From the NCBI GenBank assembly GCA_003452935.1, contig DMMY01000011.1:24512-88511 (forward strand): a stretch of 64,000 nucleotides of DNA, written 5' to 3'. Source of the DNA: Elusimicrobiota bacterium. GTDB lineage: Bacteria > Elusimicrobiota > Elusimicrobia > UBA1565 > UBA9628. The position numbers were made by a program, and so were the translations under genes. The notes below the pieces were generated by a model. The model saw nothing but the letters and a program-made list of their open reading frames with translations. It had not been told where the DNA came from and did no database searches. Shown here piece by piece: positions 8,252 to 15,387 of the stretch (positions are counted from its first letter, which is position 1; each line of letters opens with the position of its first letter).

Positions 8252-8273
8252 CCGGGGGGCGTTAGCCCCCCGG
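8252..8273 (-). terminator. GC-rich hairpin behind rpsI
   Basis: A perfect 9-bp stem, CCGGGGGGC / GCCCCCCGG, with a 4-nt loop begins 30 bases after the rpsI stop. Downstream on the minus strand it is followed only by GTTATTAT, a poor U-tract, so it may be an imperfect terminator or an mRNA-stabilising hairpin. Confidence 0.5.
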
Positions 8274-8302
8274 TGTCCAGCGCCATAAAAAACGCTCGAC
8301 GC

Positions 8303-8704
8303 TTAACGCTTGGAGTACTGGAACCGCTTGCGCGCCTTGGGCTGGCCCGACTTCTTGCGTTCGACCATGCGCGGATCGCGCGTGAGGAAACCGTTGGCCC
8401 GCATGGGCTTCTTGTTCTTTTCGTCGAGCTTGACCAAAGCGCGCGCGATGGCGTGGCGGGCCGCCTCGGCCTGACCGGTCAGCCCTCCGCCGATGATCTT
8501 GACCACGAAGTCGAACTGCTTGGCGCTCTCCACGAGGCCGATGGGAGCCAGCACGTTGCGCAGGCGATGCTCCTGGCCGCGAAAATATTCGTCCGCCGGC
8601 TTGGCGTTGACCGTCACCTTTCCCGCGCCGTTGGGCACGAGGCGCACTTGGGCCACGGCGGTCTTGCGACGGCCCGTAGCCCAGATCTGGTTGTCGTTTT
8701 TCAT
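8303..8704 (-). CDS. rpsI: Ribosomal protein S9 (uS9)
   Basis: 133 aa 30S subunit protein; its C-terminal tail reaches the P-site tRNA. Diagnostic features are ATGRRKTAVA at the N-terminus, GGGLTGQAEAARHAIARAL in the middle and the basic C-terminal tail ending KRFQYSKR. Length is normal. It overlaps the rplM stop as ATGA, the standard rplM-rpsI pair. Confidence 0.98.
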   Translation of the reverse strand: MKNDNQIWATGRRKTAVAQVRLVPNGAGKVTVNAKPADEYFRGQEHRLRNVLAPIGLVESAKQFDFVVKIIGGGLTGQAEAARHAIARALVKLDEKNKKPMRANGFLTRDPRMVERKKSGQPKARKRFQYSKR

Positions 8705-9150
8705 GATGGGGTTACCTTTGCCGTCTTAGCCGGGCGCGGAACGCCCAGGGTCTGCGCGCCGGGAAATATCTTCAGGCGCGACATCTGCCGGCTGCGCAGG
8801 CGGTTGTTGCGGATCATGCGCTTGACGGCGAGGTACACCACCTTGCGCGGATCTTTCTCCAGCTGTCTTTTGACCGGGGTGGTCTTGGCCCCGCCGGCCC
8901 AGCCGGAATGGCTGAAATAGAACTTGCTGTTGATCTTGTCGCCGGTCAGCCGCACGCGCGCCGCGTTGGTGATGACGACGAAGTCTCCGCAGTCGACGAA
9001 GGCGGTATATCTCGGCTTGTGCTTGCCGCGCAGCAAGGTCGCGGCCTTGGTGGCCATGCGGCCCAAGACCTGGCCGTCCGCGTCAAGATAGTGCCAGCGC
9101 CTCTCAAGAGGCGCCTGTCTGGGACTGTAAAGAGTTGTCTTCTGAGACAT
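8701..9150 (-). CDS. rplM: Ribosomal protein L13 (uL13)
   Basis: 149 aa 50S subunit assembly protein. Recognised from RRWHYLDADGQVLGRMAT near the N-terminus, FVDCGDFVVITNA, KFYFSHSGW and RMIRNNRLRSRQM. First gene of rplM-rpsI. No ribosome-binding site precedes the ATG at 9150. TAAGAT lies 8 nt upstream with TTGTGC 17 bases further, so the mRNA is probably leaderless, which is unusual for a highly expressed ribosomal protein outside groups known for leaderless genes. Confidence 0.98.
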   Translation of the reverse strand: MSQKTTLYSPRQAPLERRWHYLDADGQVLGRMATKAATLLRGKHKPRYTAFVDCGDFVVITNAARVRLTGDKINSKFYFSHSGWAGGAKTTPVKRQLEKDPRKVVYLAVKRMIRNNRLRSRQMSRLKIFPGAQTLGVPRPAKTAKVTPS

Positions 9151-9158
9151 AATAATAA

Positions 9159-9187
9159 ATCTTACATAAATTCAAAGCCCGGCACAA
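9159..9187 (-). promoter_or_regulatory. Promoter of rplM-rpsI, leaderless
   Basis: TTGTGC (9187-9182), 17-base spacer, TAAGAT (9164-9159), then 8 nt to the ATG. Predicted transcription start is 9151-9152. No Shine-Dalgarno is present. Confidence 0.55.
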
Positions 9188-9195
9188 GAAAAAAC

Positions 9196-9272
9196 TGAGG
9201 GGGTCAGGTCTTGAAATTTGACATTTGACGCAATTTGTCAAATATGTCAAATTTCAAGACCTGACCCCCTCA
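9196..9272. repeat. Perfect 29-bp inverted repeat, REP/MITE-like palindrome
   Basis: Left arm 9196-9224 and right arm 9244-9272 are exact reverse complements (29 of 29), beginning TGAGGGGGTCAGGTC. The 19-nt interior carries a further 5-bp pairing (9225-9229 with 9237-9241), so the whole folds into one long hairpin. The last three bases (TCA on the plus strand) form the stop codon of the gene ending at 9270. From memory, palindromes with a GGTCAGGTCTTG core occur as dispersed repeats linked to REP-associated (Y1) transposases in many uncultured bacteria. No transposase is in this window. Confidence 0.85.
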
Positions 9273-9853
9273 CGGCGGGCGCCTGTTGCCCATGACTTCG
9301 CCGGCGCGCGTCTTCCAGAAAGTGGGCAGATTCTGGGACGCCCGGCCGTAGAGCTCTTCTCCGGCCTCGGTCAGCAGGCCCCGGCCCTTGTCAAAAAGGG
9401 CCCGGCCCTGCATGTCGGTGAGCCCATAAGCCCACTTGACGTCCACGCCCTTGGACTCGAAATAGCGCAGAGCGTCCTGGGATTTGACGAGCAGATATTT
9501 GTCAAAGCCCGCCCGGGTCAGACGCACACGGGCCGGGCGCTTGCCGGAAAGCGGCTCCTGGACCGCGAAGCCCTTTAAAGTGTGGAAGCGCTGGCGCAAC
9601 AAGCCAAAGGCGCCTGCGGCCTCGGCCCGGCGCATGCGCCGCAGTAAGCCCATATCCGCCGGACTCCATTGATTCATGTCCACGGCGAGAATGCCCCGCT
9701 GCCACATCTCGGCCAGGGTCTCGCGGCGTTCGTCGCCAACCACGGCCGGCTCTTGAGCCAGGCTCTCGGCCGGGGCCTTATGGGATTGCATGGGCACGGC
9801 GGCCTCCAGCGCGACGCCCAGAAGCCATGCGCAAGCCAATGACGCGGAAACGA

Positions 9854-9857
<4 letters not shown>
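9270..9857 (-). CDS. Exported protein of unknown function
   Basis: 195 aa. The GTG start at 9857 overlaps the dcd stop as GTGA and opens directly into a signal peptide (IVSASLACAWLLGVALEAA). The mature part is Arg- and aromatic-rich with no recognised domain (WQRGILAVDMNQWSPADM, AGFDKYLLVKSQDALRYF). The stop codon lies inside the inverted repeat, and the last residues (GNRRPP) abut it. The true C-terminus may therefore have been replaced when the repeat arrived. A longer N-terminal reading through dcd is rejected as overlap. Confidence 0.6.
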
Positions 9858-10441
<584 letters not shown>

Positions 10442-10496
10442 GCGCTGACGCCCTCCTTAATATGACGGCCTATAACCCGGCAAGTCCCCGACGGAG

Positions 10497-11390
10497 CTAG
10501 AATCCATGACAATAAAACCAGGCTTTTGCCGCCAGCAACGTCTTGCGCCAAGCAGACAGGCGCTGTCTATGGAACAGGACCCGAAAGCCTCCCGCCCGGA
10601 TATCCTCAAGAAGCCCCTCATAGACATGCGCCATGATTTCAGCAGGCAGCAAAGCCGGCCGGTCGCGAACATCCGCGCAGGCGCGCGCCTGCCGATAATA
10701 GCCCTTGGCCCTTTGGTAGAGAATTCCCATGAGGCGGGCAAAGGCCTCGTTGGGTTCGCGCCGCAGCAGAGCCTGCTCCGTGTAGCCCGACGCTTTCATA
10801 TCGCTGGCCGGGATATAGATGCGTCCCAGTTCCAGGTCCGCGCCCACGTCGCGAATAATGTTGGTCAGCTGGAAAGCATAGCCAAAAAGATCGGCGAACC
10901 GCCGCATCCGGTCGGGAGGGCTATGGCTGTAGCCGAATATCTCGACGCAAAGCACGCCGACCGAGGAAGCCACGCCCTGCATGTAGCTCTCCAGGCTTTC
11001 GGGCGTCTCATAGCGCGCGCGCTCCAGGTCCATGGCGCAGCCGCGAATCATGTCAAGAAACGCCTCTTTCGGCAGGCGGAAAGCCTGCACATGGGGCAGC
11101 AGATCGCGTGAGAGGACATGCGTGGGGGCGCCGAGATAAAGCCGCTCCACCTCCGCGCGCCAAAAATCCAGCATGCGGCGCGCCTCGGCCGGGCCGAGCC
11201 GCCCGGAGTCCACGATATCGTCGATATGCCGGCAGTAGGCATAGACCGCGCCGAGGGCTTCGCGCTTGCCGCGAGGCAGGAACAGAAAAGCCAAGGCGAA
11301 GTTCGACCCCTTGTGCGCGACGACCGGCCCGTTGTCTTTGAAGAACAGCTGTTCTTCGTCCGCGGATAAGGCGATCGGCTCGGGGCTCAC
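10497..11390 (-). CDS. hpnD: Presqualene diphosphate synthase HpnD
   Basis: 297 aa trans-isoprenyl diphosphate synthase of the squalene/phytoene group. HpnD condenses two farnesyl diphosphates to presqualene diphosphate. Both aspartate-rich motifs are intact: YCRHIDDIVD (first) and QLTNIIRDVGADLELGRIYI (second). It starts at a GTG (11390) overlapping the hpnC stop as GTGA. A longer reading that begins inside hpnC lacks family similarity. With hpnC it would start a squalene/hopanoid or related terpenoid branch; hpnE and a cyclase are not in the window. Confidence 0.88.
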   Translation of the reverse strand: MSPEPIALSADEEQLFFKDNGPVVAHKGSNFALAFLFLPRGKREALGAVYAYCRHIDDIVDSGRLGPAEARRMLDFWRAEVERLYLGAPTHVLSRDLLPHVQAFRLPKEAFLDMIRGCAMDLERARYETPESLESYMQGVASSVGVLCVEIFGYSHSPPDRMRRFADLFGYAFQLTNIIRDVGADLELGRIYIPASDMKASGYTEQALLRREPNEAFARLMGILYQRAKGYYRQARACADVRDRPALLPAEIMAHVYEGLLEDIRAGGFRVLFHRQRLSAWRKTLLAAKAWFYCHGF

Positions 11391-12262
11391 GGTTGCAGCA
11401 CTGTGCGCAGAATCAGGGGCAGCCAATCCCACCGCTGCAGGACCGGCCTTCGCGCCATGGTATCGAAGCCGAGCTTGCGTATCTGGCGCAAGACCTCCCG
11501 CCCGCCGTACCAAGTCACTCGCGCCTCCCAGGAAAGAGGCCAGCGCAGCTTGCCCGGCAAAGGCCGGGCTTGCTCCAAGAGGGCGCGCGCGCGGTTGACC
11601 TGGAACTTCATCAGCTCCCGGAAGCGCTCGTTGCATACGCCCATGCGCAGGTCGGCCTCCGAGTAGCCATGGGCGCGGAAATCCTCTTCCGGGATATAGA
11701 TGCGATCCCGGCTCAAGTCCGAGGAGAGGTCCTGCCAAAAACCGGCCAGCCTCAGCCCGGTGCACAGCGCGTCGCAGAAGCGAAACAGCCCCTCATCGCG
11801 ATATCCGTGCATCATCAGCACCAGCCGGCCCCCGGGATTGGCGCAGCGCCGGCAATAATCCTGGAGTTCTTCGTAGGTAGCGTAGCGGGTCTTCTCGATG
11901 TCCTGCAAAGCGGCGCCGATCATCTCATCGCAAAGCTCGACCGGCAGCCGCAGGGTCCGCAGCGTCTCGCCCAAAGCCAACAGCACGGGCTGCGCCGCCT
12001 GCCCGCCTCCCAGCTGGCGGCGCCAATCCAGGAGCCGCTCCCGGCGAACGCCCTCAAATTCACGGGCCGTGGCGAAATCCCTCACCACGACGACAAAAGC
12101 GCACAAGGCATCCATATGCGGCCGCAGGCGCCGGGACACAAGCCTCGAGGCGACCGGAAAATTTCCATACTGCCTGCCGGCGACGCGGCCGCAAAAGGCG
12201 TAAGCCCCGGGGATGTCCCCCGGGGAAAAAACCCGGGCGTCGGCGGATTCTTGCGGGGTCAT
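11387..12262 (-). CDS. hpnC: Squalene-synthase-like protein HpnC, first Asp motif degenerate
   Basis: 291 aa. Matches HpnC by NFPVASRLVSRRLRPHMDAL at the N-terminus and by position beside hpnD. HpnC normally converts presqualene diphosphate to hydroxysqualene. The second Asp motif is present (FWQDLSSDLSRDRIYIPEED). The first motif, normally of the form ADDIADE, reads VVRDFATARE here: the first and last Asp of the DxxxD are Arg and Thr. Activity is therefore doubtful or metal binding differs. The start at 12262 overlaps the obgE stop as ATGA, putting it in the rplU-rpmA-obgE operon. Confidence 0.8.
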   Translation of the reverse strand: MTPQESADARVFSPGDIPGAYAFCGRVAGRQYGNFPVASRLVSRRLRPHMDALCAFVVVVRDFATAREFEGVRRERLLDWRRQLGGGQAAQPVLLALGETLRTLRLPVELCDEMIGAALQDIEKTRYATYEELQDYCRRCANPGGRLVLMMHGYRDEGLFRFCDALCTGLRLAGFWQDLSSDLSRDRIYIPEEDFRAHGYSEADLRMGVCNERFRELMKFQVNRARALLEQARPLPGKLRWPLSWEARVTWYGGREVLRQIRKLGFDTMARRPVLQRWDWLPLILRTVLQP

Positions 12263-13587
12263 TTTTTTCCCACCCCGATGCGCGTGCGGCGATCGCGCTT
12301 GAGCCTGGGCAACGGCCGGCGCGCGGCGTCGGACCACTCGAATTCGAATTCTCCGCAACGCACCAAGTCTCCATCCTTGATGCCGGCATGCTTAAGCGCC
12401 CGATCCACGCCGATGCGCTTGAGAGCCTGCTGAAAGCGCTCCACGGCCTCCGGCAGGCTGGCCTCCAGCATGGCCGCGGCCCGCCGGACGAAACGCCCAT
12501 CCAATTCAAAACGTCCGCCGCCCAAGGATCGGACCTGAAAACCGGCATCCACGCGCACGGCGCGGCTTTCGTCCTGCGCCGACCCGAAGACCAGGGGAAC
12601 GGGAGGCCGGCGGGACAGTTCCAGGATCAGACGGTCCAGAAGCGCGCCCACGCCCTCTCCGGTCGCGGCCGATATGGCGAAGGCTCTGCGGGGATAGCGG
12701 GCCCGGATGCGTTTGAAGACCTCCCGGGAACCGGGCAAGTCCATCTTGTTGACGGCCAGGACGCGAGGCTTGGACAACAGCTGCGGGGAGAATGATTTGA
12801 GTTCGGACTCGATATCCTTGATGCCGGCCGCCGGATCGCGGCCGCCGTAGCCCGCGGGATCGACAAGATGCACGATGACCCGCGTCCTCTCGATGTGCCT
12901 CAGGAAATCCGTGCCCAACCCCTTGCCCGCATGGGCGCCCGCGATAAGGCCGGGAATGTCCGCGGCCACGAAGCTCTCGCCCTTATGCTCCACGACGCCG
13001 AGGTTGGGAGAGAGCGTGGTGAATGGATAGTCCGCGACCTTGGGCCGCGCGTTGGAAAGCCGGGCCAGCAGGCTGGACTTGCCCGCGTTAGGGAAGCCCA
13101 CGAAGCCCACGTCCGCCAAAAGCTTAAGCTCCACGGTCAATGTCGCTTTCTCGCCCGGCTCGCCCTTTTCGCAGAGACGCGGAGCCGTGCGATGCTGGGT
13201 CTTGAACGAAAGATTTCCGCGTCCCCCGCGGCCTCCGGCCGCGGCGAGGACCCTCTGGCCCGGGGCGGCCAAGTCGGCCAGAAGCCTTTCTCCTTTATAG
13301 ACGACCGTCCCAGCCGGCACATAGATCACCGTCTCCTGGCCGGATTCGCCGGTCTTGGCGTCGCCCTTGCCGGCGCAACCGTCCCGGCCGCGGATATGCG
13401 GACGGCGGGAGAGGTCCAGCAGAGTGGTGCGGTGTTGGTCGGCTTCGAGCCAAACGTCTCCGCCGCGTCCGCCATCGCCGCCGTTGGGGCCGCCGAACTC
13501 GATGAATTTCTCGCGATGAAAAGACAAGCAGCCGTTGCCGCCCGCGCCCCCGGCGACGAAAATACGAATCTTGTCTATGAAATCCAT
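12259..13587 (-). CDS. obgE: Obg/CgtA GTPase
   Basis: 442 aa ribosome-assembly and stress GTPase. The glycine-rich Obg fold is at residues 1-158 (FVAGGAGGNGCLSFHREKF, GGDGGRGGDVW). The G domain has VGFPNAGKSS, switch region PFTTLSPNLG, DIPGLI and NKMD. A C-terminal OCT domain follows from about residue 335. Usual partner of rplU and rpmA, as here. Coupling of its stop to hpnC is unusual. Confidence 0.97.
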   Translation of the reverse strand: MDFIDKIRIFVAGGAGGNGCLSFHREKFIEFGGPNGGDGGRGGDVWLEADQHRTTLLDLSRRPHIRGRDGCAGKGDAKTGESGQETVIYVPAGTVVYKGERLLADLAAPGQRVLAAAGGRGGRGNLSFKTQHRTAPRLCEKGEPGEKATLTVELKLLADVGFVGFPNAGKSSLLARLSNARPKVADYPFTTLSPNLGVVEHKGESFVAADIPGLIAGAHAGKGLGTDFLRHIERTRVIVHLVDPAGYGGRDPAAGIKDIESELKSFSPQLLSKPRVLAVNKMDLPGSREVFKRIRARYPRRAFAISAATGEGVGALLDRLILELSRRPPVPLVFGSAQDESRAVRVDAGFQVRSLGGGRFELDGRFVRRAAAMLEASLPEAVERFQQALKRIGVDRALKHAGIKDGDLVRCGEFEFEWSDAARRPLPRLKRDRRTRIGVGKK

Positions 13588-13653
13588 GATGTTTGCCCGG
13601 GACGCAGTCCTGCGGTCCGGCTGGAGCTGCGGGACGGCTGAAAACGGCTCAGG

Positions 13654-13914
13654 CTAGGCAGAGGCCGGCAAGACGCTGATGCGCTTCTTGTCCTTGCGCG
13701 CCCACTCGAACGTGACCACGCCGGAAGCCTTGGCGAAAAGGGTGTCATCCTTGCCGCGGCCCACATTGAGACCGGGAAGAAACTTCGTGCCGCGCTGGCG
13801 AACGATCACCATGCCCGCGAGCACGCGCTGGCCGCCGTAGCGCTTCACGCCGAGACGCTGACCGTTGCTGTCGCGTCCGTTGCTGGAAGAGCCCTGCGCT
13901 TTAGTGTGTGCCAT
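13654..13914 (-). CDS. rpmA: Ribosomal protein L27 (bL27)
   Basis: 86 aa. The N-terminus MAHTKAQGSSSNGRDSNGQR is the flexible tail that reaches the peptidyl-transferase centre, followed by LGVKRYGGQRVLAGMVIVRQ and GRGKDDTLFA. Starts two bases after the rplU stop. No cleavable N-terminal extension of the Firmicutes type is present. Confidence 0.97.
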   Translation of the reverse strand: MAHTKAQGSSSNGRDSNGQRLGVKRYGGQRVLAGMVIVRQRGTKFLPGLNVGRGKDDTLFAKASGVVTFEWARKDKKRISVLPASA

Positions 13915-13915
13915 G

Positions 13916-14227
13916 TCAGTTGATGGAAATGGTTTTGATGCGGATGTCGGTGTAGCTCTGGCGGTGGCCCCGCGTTTTCCTATAGGCCTTCTTGGTCCGC
14001 CTCTTAAAGACGATGATCTTCGGGCCGCGGCATTGCCCCACGACCTCCGCCGTGACCTGAGCGTTGCGCGACGTGGCAGGATCCTGTCCCTGCGCGGAGT
14101 CGCCCACGGCCCAAATCGCCTTGAACGTCAGCTCCTTGCCGGGCTCGGCCTCAAGCTTCTCCACCCGGATAGTCTCGCCAGGCACCGCCCAAAACTGTCT
14201 ACCGCCGGTTTCTATGATCGCGTACAT
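13916..14227 (-). CDS. rplU: Ribosomal protein L21 (bL21)
   Basis: 103 aa. MYAIIETGGRQFWAVPG is diagnostic, as is the C-terminal RRTKKAYRKTRGHRQ block. First gene of rplU-rpmA-obgE-hpnC-hpnD. There is no Shine-Dalgarno. A near-consensus promoter places the transcription start within about 3 nt of the ATG, making this one of the clearest leaderless cases in the window. Confidence 0.97.
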   Translation of the reverse strand: MYAIIETGGRQFWAVPGETIRVEKLEAEPGKELTFKAIWAVGDSAQGQDPATSRNAQVTAEVVGQCRGPKIIVFKRRTKKAYRKTRGHRQSYTDIRIKTISIN

Positions 14228-14236
14228 AAGGAGAAT

Positions 14237-14265
14237 ATAATATCAAATCGAGAAAGGCATATCAA
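14237..14265 (-). promoter_or_regulatory. Promoter of the rplU operon, leaderless
   Basis: TTGATA (14265-14260), 17-base spacer, TATTAT (14242-14237). The start codon at 14227 begins 9 nt after the -10, so the 5' leader would be 0-3 nt. The sequence between (ATTCTCCTT) has no ribosome-binding purines. Confidence 0.65.
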
Positions 14266-14279
14266 TAGGATCGACGCCG

Positions 14280-14618
14280 CTATTTTCCCCCCCGCAATTC
14301 CCGCGAGAGATGCCGCAACGTGGAATAAAGTATTTCCCTTTTCTGCGGCGATTGATCGCGCAGAAGCGCCCCGATCCTGGCCTCCCAGACTTTCGGCAGG
14401 TCGCCGTGAGCCTCATCCAACAACGCTCCCGCGGCCACGCCCAGAGCCTCGGCCAACCGAGCCAGGGTTTGCAGGCTGGCCTTCTTGACCCCTCGTTCTA
14501 TTTGACCAATAAAGGAGGGATGCAGGCCGGAGACCTCGCCGAGTTTCTCTTGGGTCCAACCCAGTTGCTCGCGCAGAGCCCGAACCTCGATGCCGACCTT
14601 GCGGTATATATCCTGCAT
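14280..14618 (-). CDS. XRE-family transcriptional regulator
   Basis: 112 aa. The helix-turn-helix (about residues 10-65) is clear: VRALREQLGWTQEKLGEVSG, then FIGQIERGVKKASLQTLARL and AEALGVAAGALLD. The C-terminal 45 residues are helical with no sensor domain. It is transcribed toward the rplU operon and away from a lone receiver gene; its target is unknown. TATAAA lies 8 nt before the ATG with no Shine-Dalgarno, so it is another candidate leaderless gene. Confidence 0.88.
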   Translation of the reverse strand: MQDIYRKVGIEVRALREQLGWTQEKLGEVSGLHPSFIGQIERGVKKASLQTLARLAEALGVAAGALLDEAHGDLPKVWEARIGALLRDQSPQKREILYSTLRHLSRELRGGK

Positions 14619-14626
14619 CGATTCAT

Positions 14627-14632
14627 TTTATA
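14627..14632 (-). promoter_or_regulatory. -10 element TATAAA, leaderless start of the XRE gene
   Basis: TATAAA ends 8 nt before the ATG at 14618; the -35 region is weak. Nothing resembling a ribosome-binding site lies between. Confidence 0.45.
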
Positions 14633-14688
14633 AGGATTTCTCCGAACTAAACAGAACCCATTGGTCTTTATTTAAAAACCCTATAGTA

Positions 14689-14717
14689 TTGATTTTTTCC
14701 GATCCGGGAGCTACAAT
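14689..14717 (+). promoter_or_regulatory. Promoter of the lone receiver gene, leaderless
   Basis: TTGATT (14689-14694), 17-base spacer, TACAAT (14712-14717), then 7 nt to the ATG at 14725. The predicted transcription start coincides with the start codon. Confidence 0.65.
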
Positions 14718-14724
14718 ATAAGTC

Positions 14725-15120
14725 ATGCTAGCCCTGGTCGCCGATGACAATTCCGGCGTATGCCGGCTTATCCGCGCCCTCTGTTCCAGAGCCGGCCTGG
14801 ATGCGCTGTCTTGTTCCTGCGGCCAAGAGCTCGTCGAGGCCGCGCGGCTATTGCGGCCCCCCGTGATCATCAGCGACTTGCATATGCCGGGAAAGCCGGA
14901 CGGGCTGCAAGCCTGTCTTGTCTTGCGCCGCGAATTACCCGGCACCAAATTTATCCTGATGACCGGCGATCCCACGAGCCTGCCGGCCCTGCGCGACGCC
15001 GGATTCAATCTCATCCTAAACAAGCCTCTGCATATGGCGGAGGTTATCGACCTAATATCCGCCGTGGCGTGCGCTCTTGCCCTCATGCAGGGGCAGACCC
15101 CGCCTCCCGCCATGGACTAG
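14725..15120 (+). CDS. Single-domain response regulator (receiver)
   Basis: 131 aa, receiver domain only. LALVADDNSGV gives the acidic pocket, IISDLHMPG the phospho-accepting Asp, ILMTGDP the conserved Thr and LILNKPL the conserved Lys. The domain starts immediately at the ATG, which supports this start. No kinase is adjacent, so it probably relays phosphate to or from a remote partner. A short tail (LMQGQTPPPAMD) follows. Confidence 0.88.
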   Translation: MLALVADDNSGVCRLIRALCSRAGLDALSCSCGQELVEAARLLRPPVIISDLHMPGKPDGLQACLVLRRELPGTKFILMTGDPTSLPALRDAGFNLILNKPLHMAEVIDLISAVACALALMQGQTPPPAMD

Positions 15121-15324
15121 AGTCCCTCGCTCCCGATTCTCGCGACCCTGATTCGGTCCGCGCCGGGCCCCTGCAAGCCGGCACATAAAGTCTCTCCAAG
15201 ACAGTACCGTTCTTTTACTTGGAGTGCGCAAATAGGTCATTTAGTATCATCGCAGTCCGTTTTATGTCATTTATTATGTATTTCATAGTTTTGGCGGTCC
15301 CGGGACCCATCCTCGTCGGAGAAT

Positions 15325-15358
15325 TTGACATCGCGGAACCTTGCTGTTAGACTACAAT
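15325..15358 (+). promoter_or_regulatory. Possible promoter region of nrdJ
   Basis: TTGACA (15325-15330) and TACAAT (15353-15358) are good hexamers but 22 bases apart, too far for standard sigma-70 use. The TACAAT alone may serve as -10. The 267-bp gap before nrdJ holds no recognisable cobalamin riboswitch. Confidence 0.35.
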
Positions 15359-15387
15359 CAATACTACCGCCGCAAGGAGAGATTCCG

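Noticed and set aside
12204..12225. CCCCGGGG palindrome inside the start of hpnC, suspected terminator
   Set aside because: On the minus strand the T-run precedes rather than follows the stem, and it lies in coding sequence.
15121..15387. Cobalamin riboswitch upstream of nrdJ
   Set aside because: No B12-box-like or conserved stem pattern could be recognised, and the likely promoter leaves too short a leader.
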